From an uncultured Eubacterium sp. (lineage in GTDB: Bacteria; Bacillota; Clostridia; Oscillospirales; Acutalibacteraceae), in contig CAJOER010000040.1 of the NCBI GenBank assembly GCA_905233805.1, forward strand, positions 1 through 8,288: a DNA stretch of 8,288 nt, given 5' to 3'. Of the stretch, positions 4,518 through 8,288 are shown piece after piece (within the stretch, counting starts at the first letter, position 1; every line of letters begins with the position of its first letter). The translations under genes and the position numbers were made by a program. The notes below the pieces were generated by a model that was not told the origin of the DNA, searched no databases, and worked only from the letters and a program-made list of their open reading frames with translations.

Positions 4518-7046
4518 ATGGCTGAAAAAAAGACTACAAAAAAATCCTCCAAGGCAGCTCAGGAGGAACTTGAATTAAAAAATGAAAATAACGCGCGAAT
4601 AGTATCAATAGTGATATTCGCTGTTTCAGTGCTGTTCTTTTTTATCGCGGTGCTGAGAGGCGAGGGCGTCTGGGAAGCGATACATAACGTCTATATCGGT
4701 ATTTTCGGCTGGATGGCATGTATTGTTTGTCCGTTCCTTTGTGTTGTGTATTCTTTCCTTTTTACCGTTAAGAAAACGGAAAGAAAGTTTACGTTTGAAA
4801 TAATACTTATCGCTATACTTGTTCTGCTTATACCGACCGCAATCCACGTGTTTATAAACGATACGGGCGCGGTGTTCAAAACCGCTATTCCCGAAGCGTT
4901 TAAAGAAGCACCCGGCACATTTAACGGCGGCTTTATCGGCGCGCTGTTCGGCTGGCTTCTTCTCACTATGGGCAAGGCGCCGGCGGTCGTTGTAACGCTT
5001 CTGCTTGCCTTTGTGGACGTTTTACTCCTTTCCAAGGCGACGGTTAACCAGTTCTTTAAAAACACGGCAAAGCCCGTTAAATACGCCGTAGAAAAGGCAA
5101 CTCCGTACATAGAGGACGTACGTGAGAGAAGAAGAACAAGAAACATCGACGTTTTCCTTGACGACGCTCCGCCTTCAATGAACGGCGACATTAAGGACAA
5201 TCAGGATAAACCGAAGAAAAGGAAAAAGAAAAACAGTACCGACGTTCCGCTTGAAAGCGACGATATGACCGATATTATCAACGAGATTAATCAGTCAACA
5301 AGACGCAATCAGGAACAGCGTGAGCAGCCTAATAAATCCATTGACGATATTGTTAAGACCGCGAGTGAGGACAAACCCAAGGAAGAGAAGGCTCCTCAGC
5401 CTGTTCCCGAGTTTAATGTCAGCGACGAGGATATGAACAAAACCGTCGCCGAATATAAGCTACCGCCGATTGACATCCTTTCCGTTTCAAAGCCGAAGAG
5501 CGCGAAGGACGTAAGCGCCGAGCTTAAAAACACGGCTGAACTGCTTATCAATACTCTTGCCTCTTTCGGTGTTGCGGCTGAGATTACCGATATTTCGCGC
5601 GGCCCCACGGTTACAAGATACGAGCTTAAACCTGCCGCGGGCGTAAGAATATCAAAGATTGAAAATCTTTCAAAGGAGATTGCGCTTAACCTTGCGGCAA
5701 CCAATGTCCGTATTGAAGCACCTATTCCCGGAAAGGCAGCTGTCGGAATTGAAATCCCGAACAGCGTAAAGAATATGGTATCAATGCGCGAGGTTATCGA
5801 TACCTCCGAATTTGACGCGCAGAGGTCGCTTCTTTCCTCCGCAATCGGTAAGGATATTGCGGGTAATATCGTATTCTGCGACGTTGCAAAAATGCCCCAC
5901 CTTCTTATTGCAGGTACTACCGGCTCGGGTAAATCCGTATGTATGAATTCAATTATAGTATCAATCCTTTACCGAGCTAAACCCGACGAGGTTAAGTTCC
6001 TTATGATTGACCCGAAGAAGGTTGAATTCTCAAAATATGAAAATATTCCTCATCTTCTTGTACCCGTTGTTACCGACCCGAGGAAGGCGAGCGGTGCGCT
6101 CGGCTGGGCGGTTGCCGAAATGCTTAAACGTTATCAGATGTTTTCGGATACCGGCGTAAGGGATATTTCGGGTTACAACAAGTACGTCAAAAAGCATAAA
6201 GATATGGAGCCTATGCCGAAAATCGTTATCTGCATAGACGAGCTTGCCGACCTTATGATGGCGGCGCCAAAAGAGGTTGAAGATTCAATCTGCCGTCTTG
6301 CGCAGATGGCGCGTGCTGCGGGTATGCACCTTGTTATCGCAACCCAGAGGCCGTCGGTTGACGTTATTACGGGTCTTATTAAAGCTAATATTTCCTCAAG
6401 AATCGCGCTTACGGTTTCGTCCGCGATAGATTCAAGAACAATTCTTGATACCGGCGGTGCGGAAAAACTCCTCGGCCGCGGCGATATGCTCTATTCACCT
6501 ATCGGCGCAAGCAAGCCCCTGCGTGTTCAGGGCTGCTTCATTTCCGACGAGGAGGTTGAAGAACTTTGCGAATTCGTTAAGAATCAGGGCGAAAGCCAGT
6601 ACAGCGAGGAAATCAGCAAGGAAATTGAAAACAGAGCAGTTCAGGAGAAAGGCTCGTCCGGCGCGTTTGACGATGTTGAGGGCGGCGAAAGCCTTGACCC
6701 GCTGTTTGAGCAGGCGGTTGACGTTGTACTTGATAACGGAAGGGCCTCAACCTCTTTCCTTCAGCGTAAGCTCGGAGTAGGTTATTCCCGTGGTTCAAAG
6801 ATTATGGACCAGCTTGAAGAAAAAGGAATAATTGGACCTCAGGACGGTGCAAAGCCGAGAGAAATCAGAATTAATAAGCAGCAGTGGATTCAGATGCAGG
6901 CAAACGGACCCGCTCCCGAAGAGATACCGTTTACTGCCGAGAATACCGAGCAGATGAGTTTTGAAACCGAGAGTGTTGAAGAAGTAATTGACGACAGCTT
7001 TTTCGATTCGGATTTGACTGACGAAGATACGCAGGACGATTATTAA
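4518..7046 (+). CDS. ftsK: DNA translocase FtsK/SpoIIIE
   Basis: This 842-residue septal ATP-driven DNA pump moves chromosome DNA through the division or sporulation septum. Domains in order: an N-terminal membrane part with about four or five hydrophobic segments (27-46, 60-83, 93-113, 137-172); a charged, low-complexity linker (about 195-315, including KPKKRKKK); the alpha domain (about 330-420); the RecA-like beta motor, with Walker A GTTGSGKS (466-473) and Walker B IVICIDELADL (569-579; Asp574, Glu575); then the gamma winged helix (about 725-785), with STSFLQRKLGVGYSRG. The usual GYNRAAR of the recognition helix reads GYSRGSK here. About 55 further residues follow and are strongly acidic. 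AGGA (4507-4510) sits seven bases before ATG 4518. Synteny with tepA-ylzJ suggests the SpoIIIE-type copy, but FtsK and SpoIIIE cannot be told apart from this sequence alone. Confidence 0.95.
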   Translation: MAEKKTTKKSSKAAQEELELKNENNARIVSIVIFAVSVLFFFIAVLRGEGVWEAIHNVYIGIFGWMACIVCPFLCVVYSFLFTVKKTERKFTFEIILIAILVLLIPTAIHVFINDTGAVFKTAIPEAFKEAPGTFNGGFIGALFGWLLLTMGKAPAVVVTLLLAFVDVLLLSKATVNQFFKNTAKPVKYAVEKATPYIEDVRERRRTRNIDVFLDDAPPSMNGDIKDNQDKPKKRKKKNSTDVPLESDDMTDIINEINQSTRRNQEQREQPNKSIDDIVKTASEDKPKEEKAPQPVPEFNVSDEDMNKTVAEYKLPPIDILSVSKPKSAKDVSAELKNTAELLINTLASFGVAAEITDISRGPTVTRYELKPAAGVRISKIENLSKEIALNLAATNVRIEAPIPGKAAVGIEIPNSVKNMVSMREVIDTSEFDAQRSLLSSAIGKDIAGNIVFCDVAKMPHLLIAGTTGSGKSVCMNSIIVSILYRAKPDEVKFLMIDPKKVEFSKYENIPHLLVPVVTDPRKASGALGWAVAEMLKRYQMFSDTGVRDISGYNKYVKKHKDMEPMPKIVICIDELADLMMAAPKEVEDSICRLAQMARAAGMHLVIATQRPSVDVITGLIKANISSRIALTVSSAIDSRTILDTGGAEKLLGRGDMLYSPIGASKPLRVQGCFISDEEVEELCEFVKNQGESQYSEEISKEIENRAVQEKGSSGAFDDVEGGESLDPLFEQAVDVVLDNGRASTSFLQRKLGVGYSRGSKIMDQLEEKGIIGPQDGAKPREIRINKQQWIQMQANGPAPEEIPFTAENTEQMSFETESVEEVIDDSFFDSDLTDEDTQDDY

Positions 7047-7053
7047 TTAAACC

Positions 7054-8288
7054 ATGAATAATTTCCTTCCCGTTAATAAAAACGATATGCTCGAAAGGGG
7101 ATGGGACGGCGTTGATTTTGTATATATCAGCGGCGACGCCTATGTTGACCATCCCTCCTTCGGAGCGTCAATAATTACAAGAGTTCTCGAAAAAGAGGGC
7201 TTCAAAGTAGCCGTACTAAGCCAGCCCGACTGGCATAGCACGGCTGATTTTGTTCAGTTCGGAAAACCGAAACTTGCGTTTTTAATATCGTCAGGAAATA
7301 TAGATTCAATGGTTGCGCACTATACCGTAGCAAAGAAAAAGCGCTCCTTTGACGCCTATACCGCGGGCGGAAAAACGGGAAAACGTCCCGACCGCGCGGT
7401 TACCGTTTATACTAAAATCGTAAAGGAAGTCTATCCCGACGTTCCCGTAATTATCGGCGGGCTTGAGGCGTCGCTCAGGCGCTTTGCCCACTACGACTAC
7501 TGGGAAGATAAGGTTAAACCGAGCATACTTATTGATTCGGGCGCCGATTTGCTCATTTACGGAATGGGTGAAAAGCAGAGCGCCGAAATAGCGCGCAGGC
7601 TGAAAAACGGTGAAAAGATTGAAGATATAAAAGATGTAAAGGGCACGGCGTATAAAGTTGACGTAAGGGAAACGCCATATACGGGAAGAGAGTGCCCGAG
7701 CTTTGAAAACGTTAAAACGAGCAAGACCGAATATGCCAAGGCGGCGCGTATTCAGCAGGACGAACAGGACCATATCAGGGGCAAGGCTCTTAAACAGAAA
7801 CACGGTAAGATTATGCTCGTTCAAAACGAGCCTATGCCGCCGCTCACTACCGAAGAACTTGACGGGGTTTACGCTCTGCCGTATACGAGGACTTATCACC
7901 CCTCGTATGAAAAATTCGGCGGCGTTCCCGGGCTAAGCGAGGTTGAGTTTTCGATTACTCATAACCGCGGGTGTTTCGGCGCGTGCAACTTCTGCTCGAT
8001 AGCCTTCCACCAGGGAAGATACGTTACTTCAAGAAGCAGGGAGAGCATTATTGAAGAAGCATCGACGCTTACGAAGCTGCCCTCTTTTAAAGGGTATATC
8101 CATGACGTGGGAGGTCCCACCGCAGATTTCAGGCAGCCCTCCTGCGAGTATCAGAAGGAACACGGACTCTGCGCAGGTAAAAAATGCCTTGCGCCGAAGC
8201 CCTGCAAAAACCTTGTTGCCGACCACGGCGAGTACCTTGATATTCTGCGCTCGCTGAGGAAACTTGACGACTGCAATATCTGCTTCCT
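7054..8288 (+). CDS. ygiQ: YgiQ family radical SAM protein, N-terminal part (3' end cut by window)
   Basis: The frame stays open from ATG 7054 to the right edge, giving 411 codons of a family length of roughly 600-700. The N-terminal YgiQ domain is clear: FLPVNKNDM, SGDAYVDHPSFG (residues 29-40), SQPDW, GKRPDRA, GGLEASLRRFAHYDYW and SVEFSITHNRG-type sequence leading into the radical SAM core. That core has the iron-sulfur motif C-FGA-C-NF-C (Cys307, Cys311, Cys314; bases 7972-7998), which binds a 4Fe-4S cluster for cleaving S-adenosylmethionine. IHDVGGPTADF and a cysteine-rich stretch (Cys in PSCEY, GLCAGKKC, KPC) follow. The reaction of YgiQ proteins is not known to me. Conserved residues just after the start support 7054. 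There is no good ribosome binding site (AGGA at 7033-7036 is 17 bases away), and only seven bases separate it from the ftsK stop, so coupled translation is likely. Confidence 0.93.
   Translation, partial: MNNFLPVNKNDMLERGWDGVDFVYISGDAYVDHPSFGASIITRVLEKEGFKVAVLSQPDWHSTADFVQFGKPKLAFLISSGNIDSMVAHYTVAKKKRSFDAYTAGGKTGKRPDRAVTVYTKIVKEVYPDVPVIIGGLEASLRRFAHYDYWEDKVKPSILIDSGADLLIYGMGEKQSAEIARRLKNGEKIEDIKDVKGTAYKVDVRETPYTGRECPSFENVKTSKTEYAKAARIQQDEQDHIRGKALKQKHGKIMLVQNEPMPPLTTEELDGVYALPYTRTYHPSYEKFGGVPGLSEVEFSITHNRGCFGACNFCSIAFHQGRYVTSRSRESIIEEASTLTKLPSFKGYIHDVGGPTADFRQPSCEYQKEHGLCAGKKCLAPKPCKNLVADHGEYLDILRSLRKLDDCNICF

Noticed and set aside
7014..7043. TTGACT with a weak GATTAT 18 bases on, as a promoter for ygiQ
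   Set aside because: The -10 matches only four of six bases, the start would be about four bases before the ATG, and the gene is seven bases behind ftsK.
7043..7050. TTAATTAA palindrome between ftsK and ygiQ
   Set aside because: It is a short AT-rich palindrome that includes the ftsK stop codon; no further sign of a binding site.
7306..7899. Long open frame of 197 codons on the minus strand inside ygiQ
   Set aside because: It is wholly antisense to a well-conserved radical SAM gene, has no family resemblance, and reflects the codon pattern of the plus strand.

Overview
The window looks like chromosomal DNA from a low-to-moderate GC Bacillota, most likely a Clostridia of the Oscillospirales/Ruminococcus type. 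The grounds are strong purine-rich Shine-Dalgarno sites, sigma-A type promoters, a TarJ-type dehydrogenase, and a tepA-ylzJ-spoIIIE/ftsK gene order that I know from Bacillus subtilis and its relatives. The genus is inference. I see no rRNA, tRNA, CRISPR, insertion sequence or phage gene.

Layout. Left part (1-2631), cell envelope: the C-terminal two thirds of tarJ (ribulose-5-phosphate reductase of the CDP-ribitol pathway), then, almost touching it, a gene for a secreted protein with a shortened fibronectin-III-like domain. A bidirectional hairpin terminator (1529-1558) separates this pair from a convergent gene for a membrane acyltransferase-3 protein on the minus strand. Middle (2632-2800): a 169-base AT-rich divergent promoter region with a good sigma-A promoter facing each way. 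Right part (2801-8288): a compact plus-strand operon of tepA (ClpP-fold protease), a small ylzJ-like gene, a divergent UppP/BacA-like membrane protein, the DNA translocase ftsK/spoIIIE, and ygiQ (radical SAM), which runs off the right edge.

The first three operon genes overlap: ylzJ starts inside tepA, and the uppP-like gene starts inside ylzJ, each with a strong ribosome binding site inside the gene before it. This suggests coupled translation. The most unusual point is the uppP-like gene. It keeps the overall family pattern and the SGH motif, but it has lost the second motif-1 acid and the arginine of the GxSRSG motif, so it is probably not an ordinary undecaprenyl-diphosphate phosphatase. 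Other points are an apparent in-frame loss of the middle of the Fn3 domain, a strongly acidic tail after the DNA-binding gamma domain of FtsK, and a very short predicted leader for the acyltransferase. There is no gene-free stretch longer than 300 bases.
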